From: Acidobacteriaceae bacterium
Lineage (GTDB): Bacteria > Acidobacteriota > Terriglobia > Terriglobales > Acidobacteriaceae
Assembly (NCBI GenBank): GCA_027306695.1
Contig: DAHUZH010000004.1
Location: forward strand, 1-64,000
Direction of reading: 5' to 3'
Length of the DNA stretch: 64,000 nt
The notes under the pieces are model-generated. The model had not been told where the DNA came from. It searched no databases and was given only the letters and a program-made list of their open reading frames with translations. A program made the translations under genes and the position numbers. Shown piece after piece: positions 50,759 through 60,394 of the stretch. Numbering within the stretch: the stretch's first letter is position 1; every line of letters begins with the position of its first letter.

Positions 50759-52048
50759 TCAAGCACTCAATCGGGGTTGCTGAGGTTCCCAACCTTTGTA
50801 CCAGTCTTCGCGGCAGATGGGCGTCGACTGGCTGGACTGGGAGTTCGGGCGGCTGAGAAGAATTTGGTGGACCGCGATGTCTCCTTTGTGAAATGCCGCA
50901 GCCGAACCAGCCACATATAAAAGCCAGGTACGGTAAATGTGATCGGGGACGGTCTTCAAAATGGTTGCGGCATGCTCTTTCAGATTTTCAAACCACAGTC
51001 GAAGCGTGCGCTCATAATGTTCCCGTAGATTTTCCATGTCCCGGATCTCGAACCCAACAGATTCGGCAATCTCCAGTGCATGGGAGACAGGAACCAGCTC
51101 TCCATCCGGAAAAACATTTCTATGGATGAAGGAGTTTTTGCGCGGCGGGGAAGATGCTGAGCGCGCAATTCCATGGTTGAGAAACAGGCCGCCGGGCTTT
51201 AACAGTTGGTAGGCAATGGAAAAATATTCGCGCAGGTTTTTCTCTCCTACATGCTCGAACATTCCTACGCTGGCGATTTTTTCAAAGCGCATGGGAAGGT
51301 TCAGCGCTTTCCGATAATCGCGCAACTCAACCGTGCATTTTTGACCGAGTCTGGCTTTCGATATTCGCCGGGCAGCAACGTCGGCCTGCGTGTGACTCAG
51401 GGTGATGCCATGGGCTTCCGATCCATGTTCGGTTGCGGCGTGCAGGATCAGGCTGCCCCAGCCGCAGCCAATGTCCAGAAAGTGGTCGCCCGGCTCCAGG
51501 TTCAATCTGCGGCAGATGAGCTCCAGTTTGTTGATTTGCGCGTCGGTCAGGCCCTCGGTGCAGTTCCTGAAATATGCGCAGGAATACGCCAGCGAGGGGC
51601 CCAGCCATGTCTTGTAAAAATCTACCGGCAAGTCGTAGTGTTGTGAGATCGAAGCTGCGTCCCTGTTCAAAGAGTGCCGATGACCTGTGCGCAACAACTG
51701 GGCCGATTCATGGGCCAGAGAGAGGGTTCGGCAGCGGATTTTATTTTTCAGACCGCTTGTCCGTTGAAAAATGTAATCCGCAATTGAAAAGGCGGCAAAA
51801 ATATCTCCTTCAACCTCAAGGTCACCACGGACAAACGCTTCCGCAAGCGTGGTCTCATCGGGTTTTTCAAAAAGATTGCACAGCGCCTGAGGCGTGCGAA
51901 AAACGAGCGTGCAGGCTGGATGGTCGCGATCGGAGGAGTACCAGCACCATCGGTCTGCGCTGCGCACGGAAAAAGGCGTTTCGCGATAACTGCGGAACAG
52001 GTTGTTCAAAAGTTCGGTAGGTTGTGTGTGGATGAATGTAGAAGACAT
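50759..52048 (-). CDS. cfa: Cyclopropane-fatty-acyl-phospholipid synthase family methyltransferase
   Basis: This enzyme adds a methylene group from SAM across the double bond of unsaturated acyl chains in membrane phospholipids, usually on entry to stationary phase or under acid stress. The 429-residue protein has an N-terminal lipid-binding domain (AEAFVRGDLEVEGDIFAAF), YDLPVDFYKTWLGPSLAYSCAYF, and the SAM motif FLDIGCGWGSLILHAA (about 190). GITLSHTQ, VGMFEHVGEKN and a C-terminal WYLYVAGSAAAFHKG-like stretch are also typical. The start ATG 52048 is clear. The symbol is by family; cfa-like proteins also include mycolic-acid-type methyltransferases. Confidence 0.92.
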   Translation of the reverse strand: MSSTFIHTQPTELLNNLFRSYRETPFSVRSADRWCWYSSDRDHPACTLVFRTPQALCNLFEKPDETTLAEAFVRGDLEVEGDIFAAFSIADYIFQRTSGLKNKIRCRTLSLAHESAQLLRTGHRHSLNRDAASISQHYDLPVDFYKTWLGPSLAYSCAYFRNCTEGLTDAQINKLELICRRLNLEPGDHFLDIGCGWGSLILHAATEHGSEAHGITLSHTQADVAARRISKARLGQKCTVELRDYRKALNLPMRFEKIASVGMFEHVGEKNLREYFSIAYQLLKPGGLFLNHGIARSASSPPRKNSFIHRNVFPDGELVPVSHALEIAESVGFEIRDMENLREHYERTLRLWFENLKEHAATILKTVPDHIYRTWLLYVAGSAAAFHKGDIAVHQILLSRPNSQSSQSTPICREDWYKGWEPQQPRLSA

Positions 52049-52305
52049 GGTCGTCCGCCTCTATGGTTCTTGCCGGTGAATACAGATTTGGCGGATACGG
52101 CTGAATGCCCGCTCGCCAGCTGGTTTGCGACTGTCTACAGATTGCAGCACATCCTTAAGATTTTCCCAGATGCGTCCTGGTTGTTTGGGAACAAAAATAA
52201 ATGTCGCATTACGATACAAATCGCTTGTTCATTCGTGCCTTCTCCAACTCAAACTGGGAAGACCGGTTATATTAGCCGAAAAGCCGAACGATTTCCACAT
52301 CGATA

Positions 52306-54186
52306 TCAGGTTTGATCGAGCGGTGGATTTCCAGCGCGGTAGCGTCCATGGATAGCCTCCGCCACCCTTTGCGGGACGACGGCCAGCAGCGCTTCCAGAG
52401 ACGCGGACCGCACAGCACGCAGGCTTCCGAAGTGGGCGATCAAACGGGTGCGAGTCTGGGCGCCGACGCCGGGGACCTCCATGAGTTCGGAGTCGCGGTC
52501 GCGCATCTCGCGGCGTTTGCGATGATAGGTGACGGCGAAGCGATGCGACTCATCGCGAATGCGCTGAATGAAATGTAAGACGGGGGAGCGGCGATCCAGC
52601 ACGACCGGCTCATCCTCCTGGCCGTAGACGTAGATGATCTCCTCGCGTTTGGCGATGGAGGCAAGCGGCTGGCTGGTGAAGCTCAATTCCTCCAGCGCCG
52701 CTGCAGCGGCGTGCAACTGGCCGAGACCGCCGTCGATCAGAATCAGGCTGGGCATCGGGCGATGCTCTTCCTGCAAGCGGCGATAGCGGCGCGCGACCAC
52801 CTCGCGCATGCTGGCGAAATCGTCCACGCCTTCGACAGTCTTTACCTGGAATTTGCGATACTCCGATTTATTCATCGCGCCTTTTTCCCACACCACCATG
52901 GAAGCGACGGTCTCCGCTCCCTGAATGTGTGAAATGTCGAAGCACTCGATCCGCTCCGGCGGATCGGGCAGGTTCAGCGCATCCTGCAATGCGGCTTGAA
53001 TGGCTTCCGTGCTGGGTTTGAGCACACGGAAACGTTGGTCGTAGGACTGCTTGGCGTTCTGTCCAGCCAGGTCGAGCAGCGAACGTTTCTCCCCGCGCTG
53101 CGGCACGGCAATCTCCACCTTGTGGCCGCTGCGTTCGCAGAGCAGTTCACTGAGCGTGGCGCGGTCTGGGAAATCCACCGGGACATAGATGTTGCGGGGC
53201 ACATAATGCTGGTCGATATAAAGCTGCTTGAGCAGTGCGGAGAAAAAGATTGCCGGATGGAAACCCTCACTGACTGCGATCTGTTCGGCAGCCTCTTCTG
53301 TCGCGACTTGCGTTTCTGGAAACTCCGGCAGCTCTTCCCAGAAAAATTCGCGCCGGTCTACAATCCGGCCTGTGCGAATGTGAAAAAGATTGGCCGCCAG
53401 CATCCCATTTTCGTAATGGAATCCGAAGACATCGGCATCATCATCGGAGGCGGCGGCAATCCGCTGCTTCTCCTGCAACTGATGCAGCGTGATGGAGAGA
53501 TCGCGATAGCGCGCGGCAAGTTCGAACTGCTCGACGGCGGCGGCGGCCTGCATGCGCTGCTCCAGAGATTTTTCCAACTCCGCCGCATGGCCTTCCAGCA
53601 TCAGGCGAACATCGCGGATGGCCTCGGCGTAGATGTCGGGGGTGGTGAGTCCCTCGACGCACGGGCCGAGACAACGATGAATGTAGTACTGGAGACAGGG
53701 CCGGGGATGGTAGCGTGATAGGTCTACCTTGCAACTGGGAACCAGGAAGGTGCGGTGGATCAAATCGACGATGCGGTACGCGAGGTTGCCCGGAAAATAT
53801 GGGCCGTAGTAGGCGCTGCCATCCTTGCGTACCCGCCGCGTGACGACCACCTTGGGATAACGGTCGCCCAGCGTCAGCTTGACGTACGGGTAGGTCTTGT
53901 CGTCGCGCAGCAGGATGTTGAAGCGAGGCTTGCGCTGTTTGATGAGGTTATTTTCCAGCGCCAGCGCTTCGTGCTCATTATCGACCAAAATGTAGTCGAG
54001 ATCGACGGCTTCTCGCATCAGCGAGCCGGTCTTGGCGTTGGCCTGCGCCGCTTCCAGAAAATAGGAGCGGACCCGCGAGCGCAGGTTCTTCGCCTTGCCG
54101 ACGTAAATGACCACGCCCTCCGCATTGCGGTACAGATAGACGCCAGGCCCGGTCGGCAAGGTACGGATTTTCTCGTGTAGATCCAT
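52306..54186 (-). CDS. uvrC: UvrABC nucleotide excision repair endonuclease subunit C
   Basis: UvrC makes the 3' and 5' incisions next to DNA lesions handed over by UvrAB. The 626-residue protein has an N-terminal GIY-YIG nuclease (GPGVYLYRNAEGVVIYVGKA and VRSYF, 13-43), a UVR domain near 205-240 that binds UvrB, and an RNase-H-like 5' nuclease. That nuclease begins with RIECFDISHIQG (the catalytic Asp) and includes LILIDGGLGQLHAA. The two helix-hairpin-helix motifs lie at the end (LMEVPGVGAQTRTRL). All key residues look intact. It starts at ATG 54186 and is divergent from the OmpA gene. Confidence 0.97.
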   Translation of the reverse strand: MDLHEKIRTLPTGPGVYLYRNAEGVVIYVGKAKNLRSRVRSYFLEAAQANAKTGSLMREAVDLDYILVDNEHEALALENNLIKQRKPRFNILLRDDKTYPYVKLTLGDRYPKVVVTRRVRKDGSAYYGPYFPGNLAYRIVDLIHRTFLVPSCKVDLSRYHPRPCLQYYIHRCLGPCVEGLTTPDIYAEAIRDVRLMLEGHAAELEKSLEQRMQAAAAVEQFELAARYRDLSITLHQLQEKQRIAAASDDDADVFGFHYENGMLAANLFHIRTGRIVDRREFFWEELPEFPETQVATEEAAEQIAVSEGFHPAIFFSALLKQLYIDQHYVPRNIYVPVDFPDRATLSELLCERSGHKVEIAVPQRGEKRSLLDLAGQNAKQSYDQRFRVLKPSTEAIQAALQDALNLPDPPERIECFDISHIQGAETVASMVVWEKGAMNKSEYRKFQVKTVEGVDDFASMREVVARRYRRLQEEHRPMPSLILIDGGLGQLHAAAAALEELSFTSQPLASIAKREEIIYVYGQEDEPVVLDRRSPVLHFIQRIRDESHRFAVTYHRKRREMRDRDSELMEVPGVGAQTRTRLIAHFGSLRAVRSASLEALLAVVPQRVAEAIHGRYRAGNPPLDQT

Positions 54187-54431
54187 GAGAGCAAGCGGAA
54201 AGCAGACGCAGTATTCAGTCTAGCGCTAGCCTCGTGCGCCGCGGGCTGCATTGCAGGCGTGTAAAAAATGCCTGTTTTTCCGGTTAAGACGCTTAATTCT
54301 TGTAGTCCATAGAATAGGTAATTATTTGATAAATAAGGGGATACATTGGACGCTGCGATTGGCTTATGAATTGCTCGTACCGTGTTGAAGCTGGCGCAAG
54401 GTGCTGAGCCGCCAGAGAGGGAAGGCAAGAT

Positions 54432-55229
54432 ATGGGAAAAAACTCTATGCGCAGACGAACTGTTTTGGGGGGTGCATCGCTTCTGCTGATGCTGACCGCA
54501 GGTTGCGCGACGAAAAATTATGTTCGCAACCAGACCACGCCATTGATCCAGCAGACCAATGAGCTGGAAGACCAGACGGCAGCCAACCACCGCAATCTGC
54601 AGGATGTGGACAACCGCTCGACGCAGGGCATTCAGCAGGCGCAGAGTGCGGCCCAGACAGCCGACCAGAAGGCCGTGGCCGCTGGACAGAGCGCCACGCA
54701 GGCGCAGTCGTCTGCACAGGAGGCGCTCAACCACGCCGACTCTCTGGAGAGTGTGGTCAGCAATCTCGACACTTACCATCAGGTAGCGGACGCACAGGTG
54801 CACTTCGCGTTTAACAGCGATGTCCTGACGCGGCAGGACAAGGCTGACCTGGATAATTTTGCCGGCCAGCTCGGCAACACGAAATCCTACATTCTTGAGA
54901 TCACCGGTGGCACGGATTCGACCGGGAATAAGGACTACAACTATCAGTTGAGCGAACGCCGGGCAGAAAACGTCGCGCAATATCTCGCCACAAATTACAA
55001 CGTTGCGCCGCACAAGTTTTATTTGATCGGCATTGGCAAAGACGTTGAAGTGGCCAGCAACCGCAGCGCCAGCGGCCGCGCCAAGAACCGTCGCGTGGAG
55101 ATCCAACTGCTTTCAAACAGCCAGCAAAATGCAAACCAGGCACCCAACACGAGCGGACAGCAGGGCATGGTGCATCCCAACCAGCCGCCTGCTCCAACTG
55201 CAACGCAGACGAGTGTGCAGCAACAATAG
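54432..55229 (+). CDS. OmpA-family outer-membrane lipoprotein
   Basis: This 265-residue lipoprotein is predicted to tether the outer membrane to peptidoglycan. The lipobox LTAGC lies at 21-25 (acylated Cys25), after a short basic, twin-arginine-like leader. The region 35-110 is a Gln/Ala-rich coiled coil (AQTADQKAVAAGQSATQAQ). The OmpA C-terminal domain follows (about 115-225: VHFAFNSDVLTRQDKADLDNF, TGGTDSTGNKDYNYQLSERRAENV, SASGRAKNRRVEI), with the Asp and Arg residues that bind diaminopimelate. The last 40 residues are Pro/Gln/Asn-rich and probably flexible. It differs from Pal in its coiled-coil spacer. Confidence 0.92.
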   Translation: MGKNSMRRRTVLGGASLLLMLTAGCATKNYVRNQTTPLIQQTNELEDQTAANHRNLQDVDNRSTQGIQQAQSAAQTADQKAVAAGQSATQAQSSAQEALNHADSLESVVSNLDTYHQVADAQVHFAFNSDVLTRQDKADLDNFAGQLGNTKSYILEITGGTDSTGNKDYNYQLSERRAENVAQYLATNYNVAPHKFYLIGIGKDVEVASNRSASGRAKNRRVEIQLLSNSQQNANQAPNTSGQQGMVHPNQPPAPTATQTSVQQQ

Positions 55230-55249
55230 GTTCAAGCCAAGGGCAACGC

Positions 55250-55283
55250 AAGGCCGGGAGCGAATCAGCTTCCGGCCTTTTTT
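55250..55283 (+). terminator. Intrinsic terminator after the OmpA-family gene
   Basis: AAGGCCGGGAGC (55250-55261) pairs with GCTTCCGGCCTT at the 3' side with one mismatch across a six-base loop, and TTTTTT follows. It is about 20 bases after the OmpA stop. The next gene's start region begins just after it. Confidence 0.9.
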
Positions 55284-55343
55284 ATGAAATCTTCATCATC
55301 GACGTTGAGGCAGGCGCATCTTAAGAAGCAAGGAGAGAATTTT

Positions 55344-55757
55344 ATGCCTACTGCTGAGATCGCAAAAACAAAAGGAGAAAACTTGATGTCCGCTGCGGAG
55401 ATCGCGAATGGTTTGGTCGATCTGTGCCGCAAAGGCAAATACATGGAAGCCCTCTCAAAATATTATTCAGACGCAATCGTGAGCGTTGAATCCGCCAGCC
55501 CTCCCGGTACGCCTGCGGAAATGAAGGGCATCGAGGCAATCCGGGGCAAGACGCAATGGTGGATCGACAACCATGAAGTGCATAGCCAAGAGGTGAACGG
55601 CCCTTATATCGGCGAGAAGCAGTTTGCCGTGGAGTTCAAGATGGACATCACGCAAAAAAGGTCTGGGAAGCGCGTTCAGATGGACGAGATGGGGCTTTAT
55701 ACGGTCGAGGGCGGAAAGATCGTCCACGAACATTTTTTCTACAACGCGCAGATGTAG
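55344..55757 (+). CDS. NTF2/SnoaL-like protein with duplicated start region
   Basis: This is a small alpha+beta cone-fold protein of the NTF2/SnoaL superfamily, seen from GLVDLCRKGKYMEALSKYYS, GTPAEMKGIEAIRGKTQWW and MDEMGLYTVEGGKIVHEHFFYNAQM. Such proteins are enzymes or binding domains of varied role. There are two in-frame starts 42 bases apart, ATG 55344 and ATG 55386, each with its own ribosome-binding site (AAGGAG, AAAGGAG) and a similar peptide (MPTAEIA, MSAAEIA). The family core begins after the second, so the true start is uncertain; 55344 gives 137 residues and 55386 gives 123. Confidence 0.85.
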   Translation: MPTAEIAKTKGENLMSAAEIANGLVDLCRKGKYMEALSKYYSDAIVSVESASPPGTPAEMKGIEAIRGKTQWWIDNHEVHSQEVNGPYIGEKQFAVEFKMDITQKRSGKRVQMDEMGLYTVEGGKIVHEHFFYNAQM

Positions 55758-55793
55758 CTGTGTTGTAGACCGTGGTGATCGGGTGTTCTTTCT

Positions 55794-56420
55794 TCAAACC
55801 TTTTCCTTGTTTCGATACAGGATGGGGTTCAGGTCCGGGTCGTTGTACATCTTGAGTTGGCGATAGAGCTGGAAACGGCTTTCCCCGCGAAGCACTCGCT
55901 GCCACAGCCGGTCGAGGCACGCGGCCAAGTCGTTACGTTGCGAGTTGAGGATTTGCAGGCGCTCGCGATTGCGTTCCTTGTGTCCGGGCGGAGCGTCTTG
56001 GCGCGTCAATTCTTCCAGGGTGTGATACCGCTTCAGGGTGAGGATGGATAGCCGGTCCAGTATCAGGCCTGGAGTTTCCGAGTGCAGTTCCGCACTGGGA
56101 TTGGGCAGCCCCTGTGCGCCAAGCTCTTCCAGCAGCAGCGCATCGCAGCGTTCCATCTGGTCGTTACGCCACTGATTGGTTCCGTCAATGGCGCGTTTGG
56201 CTGCTGCGATGGCCGCATCTTGCGCGCTTGTATCCCGCGTCTTGTCCTCCTCATGCCACAGTTCAAAGTTGGCCCGGTGCAGCGCTTCCAGCGTCGCCTC
56301 CAGGCCGGTGTCGCCGAACTGGACGAAATCCTCGTCATGCCAGCGCGCGGTCCACGCATCGTAAAGCCCAAGAATGCGCGCTACATCCAGTCTGTCTGCG
56401 GAAAGCATATCAAATATCAT
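55794..56420 (-). CDS. DUF4254 family protein
   Basis: This 208-residue soluble helical protein matches DUF4254, a family of unknown function often found near envelope or sugar genes. Recognisable pieces are NFELWHEEDKTRD (about 55-67), QWRNDQMERCDALLLEEL, and NPSAELHSETPGLILDRLSILTLKRYH (about 110-136), the family's hallmark. The C-terminus is Lys/Asn-rich (YNDPDLNPILYRNKEKV). I chose ATG 56420, with a GTG two codons upstream as the alternative. It is divergent from the ATP-grasp gene, with only 48 bases between starts. Confidence 0.88.
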   Translation of the reverse strand: MIFDMLSADRLDVARILGLYDAWTARWHDEDFVQFGDTGLEATLEALHRANFELWHEEDKTRDTSAQDAAIAAAKRAIDGTNQWRNDQMERCDALLLEELGAQGLPNPSAELHSETPGLILDRLSILTLKRYHTLEELTRQDAPPGHKERNRERLQILNSQRNDLAACLDRLWQRVLRGESRFQLYRQLKMYNDPDLNPILYRNKEKV

Positions 56421-56468
56421 ACGCACAAAACGTTTCTGTCCGCGCTAGCGGGGGCTATACTGGCGGCC

Positions 56469-57686
56469 ATGAAGACCCACGAAGAAGCCAGCGGTGAAAT
56501 GATTCTGTGCATTTCGACGTATGAAAAAGGTCAGGCGCTATTGCGGGAACTGGCGTGCCTCCGCTGCCGCGTCGTACTGCTCACCGTAGACAAACTGCAC
56601 GATGCGGACTGGCCGCGCGAAGCACTCCATGAACTGCACACAATGCCAAGCGGCATGACCCAGGAGCAGATCACCAATACCGTGACGTATTTGGCACGCA
56701 CGCGCAAGTTCGCGCGTATCCTCGCACTGGATGAGTTCGATATGGAGGTTGTGGCCGGGCTCCGCGAACACATGCGTGTCCCCGGGATGGGGACCACGAC
56801 GACGCAGTATTTTCGCGACAAGCTGGCCATGCGTACCAAGGCCGCGCATCTGGGTGTCCGCGTGCCGGAGTTTACCTCCGTGGTGAACTATGACGATCTG
56901 CGCGTCTACATGGAAAATGTTCCCGCACCGTGGCTGCTGAAACCGCGCAGCGAGGCCTCCGCGATAGGCATAAGAAAATTGCATGGAGCCGAGCAGGTGT
57001 GGCGCGCTCTGGACGAACTGTGCGACCGGCAAAGTTATTTCCTGTTGGAACGATTCGTTCCCGGAGATATTTTTCATGTGGATGGAATCGTCGCGGACAG
57101 TAAGGTGGTGTTTGCCGCTGTGCATCAGTACGGGCAACCTCCCATGCAGGTGATGCACGAAGGGGGCGTCTTTACAACACGCGCCGTGACCCGCCATTCT
57201 CGCGAAGATCGTGAAATGAAAACCATCCACGCCAGCTTAGTTATAGGGCTTGGGCTGGTGCGCGGCGTGACCCATACGGAATTTATTCGTTCACACGAAA
57301 CCGGAGAATTTTATTTTCTGGAGACGGCGGCGAGAGTGGGCGGCGCGTTTATTGCCGACGTCATCGAACACACGTACGGCATCAACCCGTGGGTGGAGTG
57401 GGCGCGGCTGGAAGTGGCTGCGATGCGCGGCCAGCCCTATGTGCTGCCACCGATACGCAACGACTACGCGGGCAGCGTGCTGTGCCTGGCGCGAGTGCCG
57501 GAACCCGATACGTCGCATTATGATGCGGTGGAAATCGTCTATCGCATGCAGAAGCATCATCATGCCGGCTTGATTGTGCGCTCCGCAGATGCGGACCGTG
57601 TGGCGGAACTGCTGGATAGCTACAGTCAGCGATTTCTGGAGGAATTCTGCGCATCGCAGCCAGTGCCGGATAAACCCACAGCGTAA
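56469..57686 (+). CDS. ATP-grasp ligase-like protein
   Basis: This 405-residue protein has the ATP-grasp fold. Typical pieces are DKLAMRTKAAHLGVRVPEF (about 118-136), WLLKPRSEASAIGIRKLHG with the ATP-binding Lys (about 156), and LLERFVPGDIFHVDGI. The metal-binding stretch FYFLETAARVGGAFIADVIE (about 280-299) and the last Glu/Asn area are present. ATP-grasp enzymes form acyl-phosphate intermediates to join a carboxylate to an amine or thiol; the substrates here are unknown. It starts at ATG 56469 and is divergent from the DUF4254 gene. It may be linked in function to that gene or to galT downstream (73 bases). Confidence 0.88.
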   Translation: MKTHEEASGEMILCISTYEKGQALLRELACLRCRVVLLTVDKLHDADWPREALHELHTMPSGMTQEQITNTVTYLARTRKFARILALDEFDMEVVAGLREHMRVPGMGTTTTQYFRDKLAMRTKAAHLGVRVPEFTSVVNYDDLRVYMENVPAPWLLKPRSEASAIGIRKLHGAEQVWRALDELCDRQSYFLLERFVPGDIFHVDGIVADSKVVFAAVHQYGQPPMQVMHEGGVFTTRAVTRHSREDREMKTIHASLVIGLGLVRGVTHTEFIRSHETGEFYFLETAARVGGAFIADVIEHTYGINPWVEWARLEVAAMRGQPYVLPPIRNDYAGSVLCLARVPEPDTSHYDAVEIVYRMQKHHHAGLIVRSADADRVAELLDSYSQRFLEEFCASQPVPDKPTA

Positions 57687-57759
57687 TCCAGGACCGATAG
57701 ACCTCGGGCCCACCTATATCAATTAGCATGGGGAGTGGCCTTTCCGCCGCTACTCGCTT

Positions 57760-58812
57760 ATGACACCATCGACCTGGAATCAAGTTCCGCACCGCCGCTA
57801 CAATCCTTTGCGCCGCCAATGGATGCTGGTGTCGCCGCATCGCACGCAGCGCCCTTGGCAGGGTGAAGTCGCCAAGACGGAAGCAGTTTCGGCAATTCAC
57901 TACGATCCAAATTGTTATCTATGCCCCGGCAATACACGCGCTGGCGGCAATAAAAATCCCGATTACAAAAGCGTCTTCGTTTTCGATAACGACTACGCCG
58001 CGCTGCTGCCGGATGTGCCCGCATTCGACGATGCGCCGCACGACGATCTGCTGTGCGCGGAGCCGGAGCGCGGGACCTGTCGCGTGGTCTGCTTTCATCC
58101 CGACCACGATTTGACGTTGGCCCGCATGCAGCCGGAGGACATTGCCAATGTTGTGCAGGCCTGGAGCGAGCAATATATCGAGCTAGGCGCGCAGCCGAAC
58201 ACGAGCTACGTACAGATTTTTGAAAATCGTGGCACCATGATGGGGGCGAGCAACCCACATCCGCATTGCCAGGTGTGGGCCATCGAACATGTTCCAGATG
58301 AGCCGCAGGCCGAACTGATCGCACAGCAGGAATATCGCAGATCGCATGGCAGTTGCTTGCTCTGCGATTATCTGGCGCGTGAGGTTCAACTGGCGCAGCG
58401 CATCGTTTGCGAGAATGAGGAGTTTGTCGCGCTGGTCCCGTTCTGGGCAGTGTGGCCATTTGAAACGTTGGTGTTGAGCCGCTGTCATGCCGGGGCATTG
58501 ACGGAAATGGACAGCGCGCAGAAGATCGCCTTTGCACATATTTTGAAGCGGCTGACGACGCGCTACGACAACCTGTTTGAAACCAGATTTCCCTATACGA
58601 TGGGGCTGCACCAGAGTCCGACAGATGGGCAGCCTCACCCGGAATGGCATTTCCACGCGCATTTTTATCCGCCGCTTCTGCGCTCCGCGACGGTACGCAA
58701 ATTTATGGTTGGCTTTGAGATGCTGGGCATGCCGCAACGCGATATCACGCCGGAGAGTGCGGCGCAACGACTTCGCGCACTAAGCGAAGTTCACTATACT
58801 TTTGGGAAATAG
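57760..58812 (+). CDS. galT: Galactose-1-phosphate uridylyltransferase
   Basis: GalT exchanges UMP between UDP-glucose and galactose 1-phosphate in the Leloir pathway. The 350-residue length is normal. The zinc-binding pair CYLCPGN (Cys52, Cys55), the nucleotide-binding NENRG-like [21 protein letters not shown] (about 154-173) with nucleophile His169 in HPHC, and a C-terminal [13 protein letters not shown] are visible. The usual HPHGQ motif has Cys instead of Gly, a known variant. No good ribosome-binding site is seen before ATG 57760. galK lies at 1636, so the two are unlinked. Possible co-transcription with hutH (37 bases) looks accidental. Confidence 0.95.
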   Translation: MTPSTWNQVPHRRYNPLRRQWMLVSPHRTQRPWQGEVAKTEAVSAIHYDPNCYLCPGNTRAGGNKNPDYKSVFVFDNDYAALLPDVPAFDDAPHDDLLCAEPERGTCRVVCFHPDHDLTLARMQPEDIANVVQAWSEQYIELGAQPNTSYVQIFENRGTMMGASNPHPHCQVWAIEHVPDEPQAELIAQQEYRRSHGSCLLCDYLAREVQLAQRIVCENEEFVALVPFWAVWPFETLVLSRCHAGALTEMDSAQKIAFAHILKRLTTRYDNLFETRFPYTMGLHQSPTDGQPHPEWHFHAHFYPPLLRSATVRKFMVGFEMLGMPQRDITPESAAQRLRALSEVHYTFGK

Positions 58813-58849
58813 CTAAAGTGTTACCTGAAGAAGTTGAAATGGGTGTCAT

Positions 58850-60394
58850 TTGAGTTCTGCTGTTCTTACATTAAACGGCCAAGCGCTTACGCTAGAAGAG
58901 CTGGCGGCTGTTGCCGACGGAAAGGCAGCCGTTGTGTTGCATGCAGAGGCGTGCCAGCGTATGACGGCCTCTCGTGCTGTAGTCGAGCGCCTGCTCGCCG
59001 AAGGCGCAACCGTCTACGGCATCAATACCGGCTTCGGCAAATTGTCTGAGGTAAGCATTCCAGCCGAGCAATTGGTCGATCTCCAGGTAAATCTTGTGCG
59101 CAGCCACGCTTGCGGAGTGGGAGATTCTCTGACCGAGGCTGAGATTCGCGGCATGTTGCTCCTGCGGGCGAACGTGCTAGCGAAGGGGACCAGCGGCACG
59201 CGCGTTCTGGTCGCGAAGCAATTGCTGGCCATGCTGGAAAAGCGCGTGCATCCGGTGATTCCGGCGCGCGGCTCGGTGGGCGCGAGTGGCGACCTGGCCC
59301 CATTGGCCCACCTGGCGCTGGGTTTGATCGGTGAAGGCGAGGTCTTCTACCGCGGGCAGCGGGTGTCCGCGAAGGAAGCTCTGCATGCAGCCGGACTTCA
59401 ACCGCTGACGCTTGCAGCCAAAGAAGGGCTGGCGCTGCTGAATGGAACACAGGCCATGGCTGCCGTGGGAGGTCTATCTCTGCTGCGGGCCGAGCGCGTC
59501 GCGCGGCTGGCAAATTTGGCCGGAGCCATGACGCTCGAAGCCTTGAAGGGAACACCGGTCGCGTTCGATGCGCGGATTCATGCGGCGCGTCCGCACCCCG
59601 GCCAGCAGGAGGTAGCGCGTCATCTGCGGACATTATTGGCAGACAGCGAAATTCGCGAATCGCATCGCGAGCACGATCCGCGTGTGCAGGATGCGTACTG
59701 CCTGCGCTGCATGCCGCAGGTGCACGGAGCTGTGCTGGATGGTCTGGCCCACGGACGGCGTGTGTTGGAAATTGAAATGGGTTCGGCGACGGACAATCCG
59801 CTGGTGTTTGTTTCGGAGGACAATGCGGATGGCGCGACACCGGATGAAATTCTCTCTGGTGGAAATTTTCATGGCGCTCCGCTGGCGCATGCGTTCGATT
59901 ACGCCGCCATTGTGTTAACGGACCTGATGAGCATCTGTGAGCGGCGCATCGACCGGCTCGTGAATCCAGATTTGAATGAAGGCCTGCCGCCGTTTCTTAC
60001 TCCGCAGGCCGGAGTTTCTTCGGGCTATATGATCGCGCATGTGGCCGCAGCCGCATTGCTGACGGAGGCCCGAGTGCTCTCGCACCCAGCCTCGGTCGAT
60101 AGCGTTCCAACCTCCGGCGGGAAGGAAGACCATGTGTCGATGGGCATGACGGCCGCGTGGAAGCTGCGGCAGATCGTAGAAAATGCCGAAGCAGTTCTGG
60201 CGATTGAGTTGATGGCGGCCGCCGAGGGCCTGGAATATCGCAGACCTCTGAAGCCAGCAGTCCGCGTGGGGGAAGCGTGGATGCAAGTGCGTCAAGTTGT
60301 AGCTCGACTGGAACGCGACCGCGCGTTGCAACCGGACATTGAGCATCTTCGAGCGGCGATTCTTGCGGGAGACTTTGACGACTGGGTGCGTTGA
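58850..60394 (+). CDS. hutH: Histidine ammonia-lyase
   Basis: HutH deaminates L-histidine to urocanate, the first step of histidine degradation. The 514-residue protein has TVYGINTGFGKL at 55-66, and GSVGASGDLAPLAHLAL with the MIO-forming triad Ala145-Ser146-Gly147. Later come NGTQAMAAV, ATDNPLVF, GNFHGAPLAHAFDYAA and EDHVSMG, all canonical. It starts with TTG 58850, since the ATG shortly before (58838) runs into a stop. The rest of the hut operon (hutU, hutI, hutG) is not here. An A+T-rich stretch follows the stop. Confidence 0.96.
   Translation: MSSAVLTLNGQALTLEELAAVADGKAAVVLHAEACQRMTASRAVVERLLAEGATVYGINTGFGKLSEVSIPAEQLVDLQVNLVRSHACGVGDSLTEAEIRGMLLLRANVLAKGTSGTRVLVAKQLLAMLEKRVHPVIPARGSVGASGDLAPLAHLALGLIGEGEVFYRGQRVSAKEALHAAGLQPLTLAAKEGLALLNGTQAMAAVGGLSLLRAERVARLANLAGAMTLEALKGTPVAFDARIHAARPHPGQQEVARHLRTLLADSEIRESHREHDPRVQDAYCLRCMPQVHGAVLDGLAHGRRVLEIEMGSATDNPLVFVSEDNADGATPDEILSGGNFHGAPLAHAFDYAAIVLTDLMSICERRIDRLVNPDLNEGLPPFLTPQAGVSSGYMIAHVAAAALLTEARVLSHPASVDSVPTSGGKEDHVSMGMTAAWKLRQIVENAEAVLAIELMAAAEGLEYRRPLKPAVRVGEAWMQVRQVVARLERDRALQPDIEHLRAAILAGDFDDWVR

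Noticed and set aside
54018-55106. Minus-strand open frame covering the OmpA gene and the uvrC start
   Set aside because: It joins the shadow of the OmpA gene to an off-frame part of uvrC. The plus-strand lipobox and OmpA domain are clear.
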